Source: Antedon mediterranea
Taxonomy: Eukaryota; Echinodermata; Crinoidea; Comatulida; Antedonidae
Assembly: GCF_964355755.1 (NCBI RefSeq)
Contig: NC_092677.1
Coordinates: 23,036,101-23,100,100 of the forward strand
DNA: 64,000 bases
Reading direction: 5' to 3'
Part shown: in pieces, positions 10,401 through 25,400 of the stretch
Position numbering within the stretch: the stretch's first letter is position 1
Layout: the number at the start of each line of letters is the position of its first letter
Notes under the pieces: generated by a model
Seen by the model: only the letters and a program-made list of their open reading frames with translations
What the model was told of the DNA's origin: nothing
Database searches by the model: none
Position numbers and translations under genes: made by a program

Positions 10401-13400
10401 GCGCAGAGTGCCACAATTTCCCGTTTTGTTGAGCAGTGCCAAATTAAAAAACGCCTTAACTGTTGCCCAAGAGTATTTGGTGTGCTCCCAAGGTCTTCGA
10501 AAAGCCTCCTCATATGATCGCCAATTCTGTGTGTTGTTTCGCATCATGTTTTGTGTTTGTTTGGTGTAAGTGAAGATATCTTGCATATCTCCAGGATTGT
10601 AGCTAATATGAATAGTGGCAAAGTCGTAAAACGTCGTAGACCATTCATGTTCGGACAAAACTTTTTCTTACTTGGTACTTACTTACTTGGTCCTTCTTTA
10701 AAATGGTTCCAATTCGCTTCCACAGATCTGGATAAGGGTGAGGAATGCATGAACTCGTGATTCATCCATATCTTTCCATCTAAGAATAGTTCTAGGTACT
10801 TTAATAGAGTGCGATGTTCTGTTTTTAATCTCAGCAAGGACCGTGGAATGGTCACTAATTCCAGAGCATGCTTGGACGTTTTGAATCAAATTTGGTCGAG
10901 TTGTAAAAAGAAGGTCCAAAATGTTCTCCGTTCCACTAGTTGGGTCTTTCCTAGTCGGAATAGTGACATCATCTGGGCACCAGTGCATACCTGGTATATT
11001 GAAGTTGCCCCTAAGACGATAAACAGTGAATTAATACTGTTTTGTAATTTAAGGAAGCTACTGTATCTTCCAGTCCATCTAAAGACTCGGGTTTATATGT
11101 ATCAGGAGCTCGATAGTATACCCCAACAATTATTTTATATCTCCTTTGGGCTGGAATGACAGTTGACACCAGGGTAATTCACATCCATCTACACTCAGGT
11201 CGTTTCTTTCAATTGATGGTATACCATTGTTAATTGCGATAAGAACACCACCACCTTGTGTTTCCCTATCTCGATAAACTGTAAAATTTGAGGGAAACAC
11301 TAAAAAAATAAATAATAATAATAATGCTACAGCAGTTCATAATGGCTACTTTAATGCAATTGTTTTTAGCTTTACGTTGTGGTGGTTCATGCCTTGTGTG
11401 TTTCTGCTTATGACCAGGTAATTTTTTAGATGTGGGTGTTTGGTCAGGAAACTTAGGTACAAAAGTTCTATGTCTGTTGGCTTTTACTCACAAATTTTGG
11501 TTAATGTTATTTTTTGTTTGAGGGCTTGATGACATTCTCGGGTTAAAATCGACTTCACTGTCACTATCAGAATTTCCAAATATTGATAGGTCATCGAGTT
11601 TTGCGTAATGGTCTTGTCAAGGGAGAAAACGAACTAGCAAAATTTATTAAATTGAAATTTTGTAACTGTCTGTTGTGGATCCACGCTGTACATCCGTCAC
11701 ATTCCATTGCACGGTCCTTGTTTTTAACAGCATATCGACAGATTCCGCATGGCAATATTGGTTTCCTACCCCTTCTCACACGACCCGGGTTTTTTTCAAT
11801 AAGTGGCGTGTTGATATCTGGTGTAATGTTTGGTGGTATGTTGGAGAACTGAGTGTTCAGTTCTTCGTCATTCGATATAGTAGTGGTATTATCGGATACA
11901 CCTACAGTACAGTATATTTGACTCCCCGCACTTACTCAAATTAGTGACCGCCTCGGGCAATCCAGATATAATGTGCTCCATTTTGTCCAGCCTGGCCGAT
12001 GTGTCGACAGAGGCATTAGCTGTGTGATTGTTAGCTTTACTTTGGAAACGTTACCATGAAACCTCGTAGTTGCTATAGCGCCATCAATGAAAACTATACA
12101 GAGATCCAGATGAACCTTTTTATTAGGATAATTTTTACTTTAATGACTGAACTATTTACATCTGTACATCATAACAAGCAATTATTTAGACCAAACTTTC
12201 CTATACTTTTCCACTTTCAATCTAAAACAGTACACAATTCACGTTTAATTGGTAACCACCAATGTTTCACGTTAAATTAGCTGTGTGCTAATATAAAACA
12301 ACAAACATACAAAAGCCACAAATAGATTTCAGGGCAGCGGTGGAAAATGCAAACTTTTCAAAAAATCACACTGGTATGGTAAGTGTCTTTTCTGATGTAA
12401 TATTTCATAATCTTAACTGAACCTCACTTGATCATAGAATATTTTGTACCATATACAGTGTTTTTGTAACACTTTCAGTATCAAAGTAATATTATAATAG
12501 AGATCTTAGGCCTATTGATATACTGTACTTTATGTAGTATAATAAGAATATTTATTTATAAGTACAAAATGGATTAACTATTTATTTGCATAACAGCATC
12601 CAACAGCAGCCGAGTTGTTTCTTGAGATTGGTGCTCTTAAATTTCTTTCTCATCTACGAGCTGATCTAGATGCTAATCTTCAATGTATTGTGGATGATAT
12701 TCATGATGTGTTGTTATATCTGCCTGAGCCGTCAAGCAGTGAACAGGAGTGTGTCTATGTTCATCCACATATTACTAAAGGTTAAATTTTGTATTTTATC
12801 ATCCCTACATTTATGTATTAAAAAAAAATTATATATAATGTTTATTAAATTTTCATATCTTTACATTCAGATGCAAAGTTTTTAATTTTATTTATTATTT
12901 ATACTGGGTTAGCTCTTCAGTCAATGAACTAGTTCACCAGAGTAAAGATGTACTAGGTTCTGTAAAGTGTACACTGGACCTACAATTTATAGTCCTTATC
13001 CTATCCGAGAAGACTTTTATTCTACCACCAGAACCATGGAGCGTGTGAGCCTCGAACCATTACCGATGTTATAGCTACGTAATTACGGTTCCACTGTCTT
13101 TAACCGCTCATCCACGCATACTTTAGTTTTGAAAGGGCATTGTCCTATCATAAATGGTTAAGGTTTCATTTAGATATCTGCATCATCATAATTTCATTTT
13201 AAATTAAGAGGAACTTTCTTTCTTTATTATGAATTTAACACCTTCTTCATCTAAAATGATCATTTAAAAATACATATTTAAATTCATCAAAAGAAGTAAT
13301 CTATTTTTCTTTATAGATAAAGCTAAAGTAGATGGTAAGGTGGAGAGTCATCTAGATGATGTTTTAAGACAAGTTCCATTACAGAAAGGCTTCTTTACAA

Positions 13401-16400
13401 CAACATTCCAAGAATCTAAGAGAGACATTTCTACAGCACAAGATAGTTTCAGAGGTAAAATAATTGTTATATTGTTTACCGTTGTAACTGTAATGTTGCC
13501 ATTTTGATAGAAAAAGCATTGTCAAACCCAAACTCAAACCACACATCAATCCATGGATATGATCTTGTATAAAACATTTAATAACCGATCTAATTGTGAA
13601 ATACATGCTATTATCTTTGTAGATGCTAGTAGAGTATGTGGATTTAAGTTTGCAACATTTCCATGGCTTTTGCTAACTGAAACGGACAAGCATGTTTTAA
13701 GTAAGACCAATAGGTATGTATCCTTATGTATTATTTATATTGCTTACAATTATACATTACATGCAAATATAATGGAGGACAACGTGTTTGTAAAGTGTAT
13801 AAATATGATTATTATATAATATTATTATATTTGTTAAGGCTTTTTAACACAAACAATGACCTTGCATTTTTAGGAGGTCCCGGCTTAAAAATTACTACAT
13901 TATATACAATTAATTTATAAAAGAAATAAAAAAAAAGCTGTACCTGACTTTAAAGATATGACTTAAATCTACAACAGAAGCTTTAAATTTATGCAATAAT
14001 TATTCAAATAATTGATTAGAACCTTTTTTATTATGTTATGTTTACAGTTCTTTGTGTAGTACCAGTCCAGTTTTGATTAACACATCTTGTGAGTTCATTT
14101 GTGATGTGGTATTGCAGGACTTTCCAGCAGAGATATTTCTTCAGAGGACAGCTTTGGTTAAGGTTTGTTTTTAAAGTGCCATTTGTTACAGAAACCACAA
14201 TAGTGGATCTATGTAGCTATAGGAAGTAAACTCAAAATGATTCCGATAAGATATCAGATGTACAGTAAGGCCGTCTGAACATACCTATTAACCATGCCAC
14301 TTTTATGTGTTGCTAATATCTTGGAAACTACATAATACTGTATCAGGGCAATTGTTTTGTCAGTTTGTTTTTCACATAGTGGTTTTGTAGAGTTTGTCAA
14401 AATCTGAGATGGTCGCACGGGGAGCTCTTGTTAATTTGATACCGACTTACCCTATTTCACATCTACACAAATTGTTACAATTTGTAACCAGGTTTGATTT
14501 CCCGATTTTTATACATGCATGACAAGCGCAAGAAATCTCGAGAGAAAGCATAGTTCGCTCTATTTGATTACTATGATTGGTCAGTTTTATACAGGGCAAT
14601 ACACGAACACACAGTTACTACTCTGGTCATCTCATAACAAAAAACAAGCCTCTCGTCTGAGTTTAAAAAAAATTGCAAGTCTGGTTACAAGTCGTTACTT
14701 TTTGCATTTGTGAAAAGGGTAAAATTCAAATTTTTCTTTATTTTTAGAGTATTTTTTCATTGGTAAGCATCAAACCACCAGAGACTGACAGCCTTAATAT
14801 TGCTATTGGTGCCATGAACTGCCTCACTGATCTTTGTTGTCTCCTTCAAGAAAGATACAAATTTTACCATGATCCTACTTTGTACTGCCCACAACAAAGT
14901 AAGTTCTACTTCAGTAATTTTCACTCCTTTCATGAAGGAGTGAAATAGTTATCTTAATTTATAATCATTGCACAATTATACTACAGTTACAGTACATAAT
15001 CATTCAAATTGTTAACAATTAATTATGTTATTTAATATTATTTTTTCAAATTTTTCTCATGATTTTGTGTTTATAGTGCATTTTTTTTGATTTGAAAAAA
15101 AAATGGATATTTGTCTTATGCGGTTAATGAAATTTCAGGCCTAATTTTGAAATCTGTGTATATTATGTAATTAGATCAATTAAAAAGACAATACTAAAAT
15201 TATTATGTTATATATTTATAATAATTTATTTGTCTATTTGCCTCCCTTTTTTTGGAGTATGTTTATATCAAATTTATATTCAATGTCAAGTAGTGTCTTC
15301 ACAATACATAATTTCAATTAGTGTGCCCTCTATCTTTTACCTATGTATAGATTCTGGATCACCATTTTCATCTGGTGTGGTTGAACAGTCTTCTACCAGT
15401 CACTCAATACTGTCATCAGATTCAAGACCTTCTGTAGTTGGGCAAGAGAGAAGACATCAAGGAGATGGTCAAGATGGCGAATCCTCCACATCAGCGTAAG
15501 TTTATATGTAGGGTGCATCAAGGTACCTGATATTTTGGGTGACCTTCCATAAAGGGTCAATTTCTTGCTATTGTCTTGGAGGATATACAAAAAAAAACCC
15601 TTCAGATAGTGCATACATTTAAGATATAGGCTGTAGAGGAAAATTGTTTGTTGGCGTAATTTACACCTTTAGTGCACACGATGCACATTCACATATTTCA
15701 TACTTATAATAGCGAGCGAGTGGCCGAGCCGTTAAGACAGTGGAACCGTAATCCATAGCCATAACATCGACAAGGGTTCGAGGCTCACTCGCTCCATGGG
15801 TTCTGGTGGTAGAATAAGTCTTCTCGGATAAGGACTATAAACCGTAGGTCCAGTGTATGCATATTGCTCGTGTGCACTTTAAAGACCCTAGTACATTTTT
15901 CGAGACGAGTAGGGGGTTATCCCGGTGTACTAGTTCACACACAATGTCGTGGACAGACGTAATGGCGCCATAGTTGGCTGCTGATGACACGATGTGACCC
16001 TTAGGGGAGAAGAATGTTGTTGAAAAGGCCACAGCGCTCTGATCTTTATGAAATAGCGCTATATAAATGACGCATTATATATTATATTATAATATGCCAA
16101 TGAAAGAGTAAACAAAACTGACGTTTCTTTTAACAGACCTTCATCAGTTTTTGCTGCAAATGTGTCCATGATTTCTGGCTCAGAAGTTGAGGCAGATCTA
16201 GCGGATGCACTCTTACTACAAATGAATCAGCTCACTCTTCCTCAGTTTGTCATTGATACCATAGCACATGTCGTACCTCATCTTGAATGTAGGGATTCAA
16301 AACTTCTCATTGTTGTTATGGACCTATTGCATGAATGCTTACAGCTTGTGGAAATATCCATGACATCCAGGATTTGGGATGATGAAAGTGTCATTGGAAA

Positions 16401-19400
16401 ATCCATGGTAAGGAAATAGTACATGACTGGTTAATTAATTTTTAAATGATAGTACTGTAGAAACACATATATCAGTATAATGTACAAATCTGTAGACAAT
16501 TTTATTTTATCGAATTTGCAATACATAACAATACTGTAAGCCTATAAATATAGAATTTCGCTCTCCTATAGAGGGCATTCAGATAGAGACCTTGTGTGTT
16601 GAGGAGTTCTTTCAAGTTGTTGAACCAATAAAGCTGTTACTGTTGCAGTACTATTAAATGTTTAGATTTAGATAATGTCTTATACCTCTATAAAATATTT
16701 TTTTTTGAACTGTACCCTGTTTGCTATGTAAGAACATTATACAGTATGATGCAGACCTCCAACTATATATACAAATGTATGGCCAGTGCAGCCTAAATTC
16801 AGTAAGTAGTTAAGTGAAAGTATAACCAAATGTTCACATTCATTAATTCATTTTTAATTAATAACTTGAGTGGTTTAAAATTTTAAAGAATGTAAGCTGA
16901 TACAAGTTGGTTTGAGATACAGTACATGTTGAAAAAGTCCTCTTTAAAAAAAATACCTGTAATCATTTCTTTTTTTATTTCGTAACAGGTGGAACGGATT
17001 ACTGAGGTGTTGGATAGTTTAGGTGAGAGCCTCGTGGGGCATCATAGTGCTTTATCAGTAACCAATGATCAGGAAGTTGTGACTCAACACAGGCTGGTAT
17101 TCTTGGGATCAGCTCTTTTCATGATCAACTTTATCACCAAACTAGTGCCATTGGAAAAGGTAAAAGACAAAGTAATCATACAATGATTTGATTCAATATA
17201 AATTGTAATTTAAAAAAAAGATGGTTAATTTAATTTTTTTTTAAACTGTTTTTATAATGCCTAAATGTAATATTAAATCTATTAAGATGGTATGATTCCT
17301 GCATGCATTTCTTTTATAAAACTTTTATTTCAAGTAATATTAATCATTGAGTATTTTTGTGTTTATTTTTCTTTTGATACCAGATGCCAGATGTTATGCC
17401 AGAAAGCATAATTCGCATCATCACATTGTTGAACTTTGACCCCATCTTTAAGACAACTTTTTCATTTGTAAATGATGAACTTGCAAGCTTGCTCGAAAAA
17501 ATTGATAGTGAGAAATTAAGAACATTGCAGAGGACTAAGAATGTGTGCTATTCATTTGAGGCATATCACTCCTTATTTGCAGAAGTTGGAAACAAGGTTT
17601 GTCTTTACTCTAATGCTGGAGCTTTCAGCCATGATGCTTATTTACGTAAAAGTTAAAATTCTGGAGGCTCATATTTTATTTATATTCTATTCTTTGGCAT
17701 GAACACCTTGATATCAAAAGCATACACTGATTTGGGTATGTGATGTGTACATCTTGAGGAGTTGGAACTAAAGGTTAATCAACTTTTCCTGGACGGCAAA
17801 GTGAAAATTATCCTATGTTTTTGAAGATGAATGGAAAGGTGTACAAACGTTCCTATTACTCTGCTCAAGTTGTGCACTTGAATATTATCACCATTGTCAT
17901 ACTACCTCAAATAAATAAAAGTTATTGTTATATTAAGTTGTCTAATTCTGATTTTAACTTCTACTTTTTCTATAGGATACTACTATAGATACCCTTGTAA
18001 TGTATGCTAAAGATGCCATTCTTGGCCTATCTTGTCATGGATGCCTATGGATGGTTAGAAAGACAATTCAGCTACTTTCGTTATTGTAAGTTTTATGTTA
18101 CAATTTATAAATTGATGTGCATTTTTTAATTTTTCTTTAAATTAGTTCATTACAAGCAATTCTTGGTTCAATCCTCGGAAGAAGTGATTCTAATAATACA
18201 AGATATAAGTCTACTTTATTGTCAACATTTTACAATTTTTAGATGTTTTGTACCATAGTAGATCATTAAATAATACACTGATAAATATTTAAATCACTGA
18301 ATACAATTACTATCTTTAAAGTTTTGATTAAATAAATTGCATGCCATATACAGTATTATAAGGGCAATATTAAATTTCTATTATTGCGTTTACTTTATCT
18401 ACAAACATTTTATTTGATTTAAAATAAAAGACTAATAATAAATAATTTGTGTACATCATTTTTATAGTGCCTTGCATAATTACAGTGAAAGTAATGAAAC
18501 TGATCAGATTGTGGTTGACTTGTTATCAATACCAGTGGAGAATGTGCGTAAACATGCTTATGATGAAATCTTGATTATATGCAAGGTAGGTTCAAATACT
18601 TTTTACCATATGAATAGAAAGTACAGTTTGACGTCCTCAAACGTCTTTGGTTTTTCTTTTTGTTTCGTTCTGTTAAGTGTATTGTTTTTGATAAAAGGAG
18701 AAAAAAATAAAAGTTTTTGAAAAAAAAAAAAAAAAAAGAAAGTACAGTTTCTCTCTTCAGGCTAATACGAATTGAATTTATGGTACTTTTTTTTCAGGAG
18801 AGTTTAAATATTGAGAAAGCAAGTCATGGTAACATTGATTCGAGTAAAGCTATCAAGTTCCTTGTTTCTCCTAATATCCTTCAAGAGATCTGTAATAATG
18901 GCCTAAACAATATTAATGTAAGTGATAATAAGAAATAATCTATTAAACTGCATAAAACCTTGTTAGCAAGACATGGAGGGTCACTCCTAAAGGCATTGTT
19001 TACTCTAAACAGTAAATAGTTCTTTATTTAATTATACTTTACTTAGAACCAATACAAATATTATACGTGCTTCCCTAAATGGTTTGCCAATTATAGTCTA
19101 GACTGTATACGACACATACCACAACTTTCTTCTCCCCGAAGTGTCCCTTCATGTCAAGTTCTGCCACCAAACAGCACCCGTTCGTCTGTCCACAACAACA
19201 GGGCCTGAATTGACCAGTGCACCGAGGTAATCCGCCAATCTCCCAAAAGATATACTGTGTTCTTTAAAGTGCACACGAGCCAGATGTGTACACTGGACCT
19301 CCAGTTTTAAGTCATTATCCAACAAGACTTGTTCTACCACCAGAATAATGCTCAAAGAGTGTCTTGAACCTATGCCAATTATATATACAGTAGCTATGGT

Positions 19401-22400
19401 TTGCGGCGCTCCCTGCCTTAACCGCTCGACCACTCAACTAGTGTATTGATATTAAATATTATTTTATTTACAGACCGCAGAAGCAGCAAGTAACATCATG
19501 TTACACCTACTACAAGGACAGTTACTTATGACATCTGGTCTTTGGAAAATGTTGAAGGATGCTCTGATCCCATGCTTACCTTTTCTGCAGGTACAAATCA
19601 CATACTAATACAATTAGGTTACCATAACAAAAGCAAGAATTGAGATTTTTAACAGTCAGTTTGATTGAATTAAGTTAAGACTAAATGTTTATTTAGCTAA
19701 TTGTATATACATATTTCTGTATACAGGCTGTTGCAAGTAAACATACTCCATTAGGAAGATGTGTTATTGACCTCTTTACTGACCTTGGCCCTGATGGGAT
19801 AGTGCCAAAGTTGGAACAGTTCCGTGGAGTTCTCAGAATGATGTTATCAAAACATAGCAGGTACTGTATTTATGTTGTTCATTGTAATTATATATGTTTG
19901 AAGGTTTGCATGCGAAATCAATATATTTTGATATAAAGTTTGCGGTACACCACTTATTTAGTGGCATTCTCACTCCTGAGGATGATCAAAGCATATTGAT
20001 CGAAACAATAACAAATTAATTCTCACATCACATGCTATACAAGAAGCGACATCAATTCCTATTTAAAATCTTAACTTCAATGGTGGGATAGGATTGTCAC
20101 ACAAGCTCTTTTTTTGGAGTCACAGAAATCAGTCACATTTTATGGTTTTTTTGTATAATGAGCTTAGAAACACTGCTATATTAGATAAACATTAAGGGTA
20201 AAGTTAATTATTATTGTACTCATGCTTACCCAGATCAGCACTATTCAAGTAGTGTACCAAGTTCTTTAATGTGTACTATATGTATACAGAGCCAACGTCA
20301 TTACATCCCATTCAACATTATTGTTATTATCAGCACACCGGAAAACTCTATTCGAGTTCTAATATATGGTTATTATTACCATAACTTTTGTCTGAGTGAT
20401 ATTCAGTTTTTTATCTGGTTATTTATAGTGTACGATCAGAATGTATGAAAGCAGTGTTATGGCATTTAACATTGGAAACAGATGCAGAGTATAAACTTCC
20501 ATCTTTTCTGGATAACCCACTCGGTGATTTCTCATCTCTGTTTGTTCTGGAGAAGCCAGTTTCATTAGACGACCAAACGCCGCAATTCATTTTCCAGGTA
20601 TGTTTAAAATCACATAATAAACCACTTGTAGTCTTCGTTCAGTCAAAGCCAAACACAGACAAACAATATAAATTTAATATTAAAAGATATTGTCTTTGTT
20701 TTGTTGTTTGTTTTATTCAGTACTTGCATAAAAAATATCAGGATGACACAAAACATTACAAAGTATAAAAAAGAATGATTATAATAATGGTAACATTGTT
20801 AAGATAAGATAAGATAAGATAAGATAAGATAACTTTTATTGATCCTCAAAAAGGAAATTCATTGCTCGTCATAATAACAAAGAAACACTATAAAACCAAA
20901 TATAGCATAAAACCATTCATATAAAAACATCTAAAAAATTACAATATAAAATTATCTTCTTGACTTCCTGTTGTACTGGATGATACCGGAGGGAATAAAG
21001 GATTTAGCAAATCGATTTGTTTTCACACTGAGGAGCCTCAATCTACCACTTGGATTAAGTTGGTCTATGATCACTTTGTGGAGAGGATGAGAGGCATCCG
21101 ACTCAATGCATTGTTTTTAATCTTGCCATTCCCATTATTAATATGTTTAATATTTGAAGCAAGATATTTCAGTCTTTAATAGTATTATAGTAGAAATGTT
21201 TATTTGAGGCTAGAGTATTTGGATAAGCATGGACAAGTCTTAGAAATTTAAAACTATTGCTAATGATCAGATAAAGCATTGTTTTAAATTCTTCTTCTAT
21301 TGTTTTTTGTTTTATATTGTTGATATGACAAAAGGAGAATAATAACCAGTAACTAAGCATGATAAGTGTTTATTTCAACTTTTGTCCCAAACTGTTTATT
21401 TAGTTGTATTCACTTGAAATAAAAATGTGTGATGTGTTATAGTTGATAACCATATACTGAATCCACATTTGAAACATGTTTGAAATATGAATAAATTATT
21501 TTTAGAATATTGAGTCCAATATTCTGCATTATGAAATATTGGTCGTCAGTGTGCTAAACAATTTTGCTTTGTATTGACTGATCTCACAATTAACCCTTAT
21601 TGCTCAACCAAAGACAACATTTCAATGTAATGTTTCATTTATATAATACATCTTGTATTGTTACGTATGTATTAACTTTGTTGTTTATAGGTTGATCGCC
21701 TTTTACAAGTGTTTAACATCTTTGCAACCTCTGCAACTGAATTAAAGCTCAGGAAATCCGCCCTGGAGCAAGTATCAATATTATTACAAGGTAATATTCT
21801 AAGGTTAAATTTGGTTGATCACATGTTTATGTAAATGAGGTGAAAGAAATGTTCATCCTTTGCCTGAAGTGGTACAGTAGAACCTGTGTTTTACGTACCC
21901 TGATTTTACGTTCCCTTGATTTTACGTACGCTTAAAATAACCGATGACGTCATAATTTTTTTACATTGAGGGTGCAATTTAACAACAACAAAGCACAACA
22001 AAGCTGTGGCTGTGTGTGTGTGAGGAATTCTGCTGTGTGAGGAATTCTGCTGTGTGTTTGAGACAAGCTACGCACGTGCATTTAAGCAGCGACTGTTTTT
22101 ATTGATAGAAAATACAAGAACATTGATATTTTACACTTTATTTTTACATCTCACAGGCTGTATATACAGTACTGTACTTTTCTAGTTAGGCCTCACATCT
22201 TGCTAGGCCTGCTAGCCTGGCCTGAATAGTCTAGGCAAGGCCTAGCTAGTGACAACCTGCATGCTGTTCAGTAAAGTAGACAAACAGGGTAGCCTTTATA
22301 GCTACGATCTCTACGTATTTGGGGTCAATTTAAGGTCAACCTTGATTTTACGAATCCTGTGTTTTACGTACGCCTTGTCCCGTACCGTACGTAAAATGAA

Positions 22401-25400
22401 GGTTCTACTGTATTTATTTAGGAGAAAATCAGTGTTTCCCTTTCCTAATTTATAACAATTGAGGTGAAAGAACTCGTCAGTTCAATTAAGTCAATAAATT
22501 GTTGAGGATTTCTCTTAAATGGTATTAACTTTGAAAAGAGAATTTTTGAAATCATTGTTTCCTGTGCTAAATATGGTCAATTGATTTTTTTTTATTATTA
22601 CTTTCCATTATTAGATGTTACATTACATGGTGCATTCTTGTCTAATGGAGGAGTTGAGCACATAATGGAAATCATGCATCAAGCATTGTCCACCAAGACC
22701 AGTATCTCTGACCAGGTATGGCCTGCTGTATTCATATTTGCTATAATGAACATTGAGCCCATGTCATTGTTTTATTTAGGGAGTGATATTAGGCCATGTC
22801 AATAAAAAATACTGTGGTAATGCATTGTTGAATAGAAAAGTAAAAATAAAGTCTGTCTTCAACACACAAATTAGAATTTTATAGAAATATCAAATTTGGC
22901 AAAGATTAATAAGGGAAACAATGATTATTCAATTAAATTAATTTTTTTATTTTTAAGATGTCATTTAAGCATACGTATCTGTTATAGCACATGTTATCAT
23001 TGATTTTATTCTTTAATAGATTGAACTGCAGAATATGATAGAACCTTGTCTTGTGTGTCTTAAACATCTACTGCATAAACAAGCCAATTTGAGGCACAGA
23101 CTAGCTCATCAGATAGATGTCTATTGCACTGTACTTAGATGTAAGTCATTTTCTACAAACAAACACAATTTTGATAAATTTACAAATAGAACCCCCACCA
23201 GATTGAAGACCCACATCCAAATCATTTTTTGTTGGTTTGTTCTGGTAAAATTGTTCAGGCATATTCACCACCATGTGTTTAGTTAACAAACCATGGAATT
23301 AAGATGATCCCTGAATTCACTCAACCATTGCATCATGCACATGTGTGAGCTGCATGCTTCTATCAAGCTGGCCGCACAGTGCGAGACCTGTGTAGGGGAA
23401 TACCCTGTTATGTCAAGCAAACAACTATGCTCTGTGTATGGGTTCAGCAGTTATCAAATAGAATTGATCTTGTAAATGTTAGTGTTAGGTTTTTATATTT
23501 TAGTTAAGTTTGCTTTGCTTTTTGCATAACATATAGGCCTAGCTAGGGAGGCCTAGGTTAGCAAGCTAGCTAGACACTAGAAAATGCAACATTACATAAA
23601 TACATACTAGTCTATTATTGAAAAATAAAAACAAAACAAAAATTTTTTAATCAACTTTATATTTTGGGGGGGGGGGGGGGGACTGAAGTCGTAACCCCCC
23701 TCCCCCGGATTTAATCGCCGACCGGCACTTCTGACATGCTGGTGAGAACCCTGTATTTTTATATTAGATGGTTGTGTAATTTTGCTCGTTTTTGATATAT
23801 ATCTTTGTAAATTTGTAATTGTATATTCTTTATTTTTTTTTAATGCATTTTGTATATATATATATATTTTTTTATATTGGATGTTTGTGTAAATCTTGCT
23901 CGTTTTTGGTATATTTTTTATGTTTATGTTACTGGACGCAATTCAGTTTTGTACTGCCATGTCTTTGTTTTTAATAAACCAGAATAAATAAATAAATAAA
24001 TAAAACTAGATGTAACAATAAAGGGGAGATATTTACGGTATTTTTTCCCACTGGATTTCCTGCAGGTACCTTGCTTAAACGATATGTTGATCAAGTGCAG
24101 GTGTGTTCAGCTTATGTGCTAGCATTTTTGCTGTTTGATGAAATTGCTAGCTTAAGTTCACCAGAAAGTGAATCATCGACTTCACACTTCAGCTTGCCAA
24201 AGACAGTAAAAGAAAGGTAGAGTTATACTGCACAAATGATTGATCTTGCAAACTAATTGCATCACCCCATTATCTGTCTATTATTTATTCAAAACTTACA
24301 AATTAAATATACCATTGCACATAAATACAGAAGTAATACAGTATCCAAGGTCAAGATTGGTTGCATTCTTTTTGAAAAAACAGATTGAAATACTATTTTT
24401 TTTTTAAACAAATAACAAAAAATCTGATTTTTAAAATGACTTGGATGGAGGCACTTTGAAACATATTTTATAAATTGTGTTGATTTTTGTCATTTTTACT
24501 TAGGTTTTTATGACTTTCGGCTCTCCAACTTCTTTGATCTAGGAAGTCTTAATTATTAGGTGTAATACTAACATTACCTAAAAAAGTTTTTTTCTGACAA
24601 TAACAAAAATTCATAACTTTCTTGCCTCAAATCAGTGTTTTATCAGTGAATTTTGATATAATTTTACCATGAACTTGATTATTTTTTCTTAAACTTAAAA
24701 TCCTTGGCTAAAACTCTTGTCTCACTCAGTTTTGGTTTTGCTACAATATCAATCAATCAATCAATCAATTCAACTTTATTTCAGACAAACTGTCCATATA
24801 TTATTGATTACTATAGTTTACAAAAACAACACATTATTATGGCTATACTGATACTAGTTAACACACGTAAAAGTATACATGAGATTATATATACAAAAGT
24901 TCTGTCCATTTTCTATGCAACTTTGAATCTTTTAGAATACGAGAAAAAACACATGTAATTAAAGTATTACAGCTTTTTTCAATTTTTGTTTTCTTTTTAC
25001 ATTGTTACTCTCCTTGAAATATTCATAATCTGTTCCTTCTGCCCTCTGTTCCGGTGTAAATGTTTCCAATATCGATTTCACACAGTTGGCCAGTCACTGC
25101 TAAATTTGTTCACATGCACACACTATTTCCACAAAGTCAGAATTTACGTGATGAGATGTTGATCAGCCATAACAGTTCCACTCTTCCATGGGTTTATCTG
25201 GTGTAATACTGATTGTGGTTATTCTATATTCTTGACTGTTTGCACTGAAAACACTTCTTTACCTTCACCTATATTGGTTGCTACTCGTTCCTGATATTGG
25301 TCTTGCCAGATATTGGTCTTGCAATCGCCAGGTCGTGGTTCCACACAAAAGAGGAGAATGCAAACACTTGGATGCTATCCTTCCGATTTATTAGTTATTG

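Noticed and set aside
10335-10569. Several overlapping 60-72 codon frames on both strands
   Set aside because: Mutual shadows without homology or splice support.
10305-10658. 117-codon minus-strand frame as a gene
   Set aside because: No recognisable domain; lies at the end of a broken LINE and overlaps several other small frames.
15711-15800. Functional tRNA gene
   Set aside because: The box A and B match belongs to a SINE head; the cloverleaf is degenerate and SINE body follows directly.
23667-23681. G-run as a quadruplex or regulatory site
   Set aside because: A simple homopolymer next to low-complexity retroposon sequence; no supporting structure.
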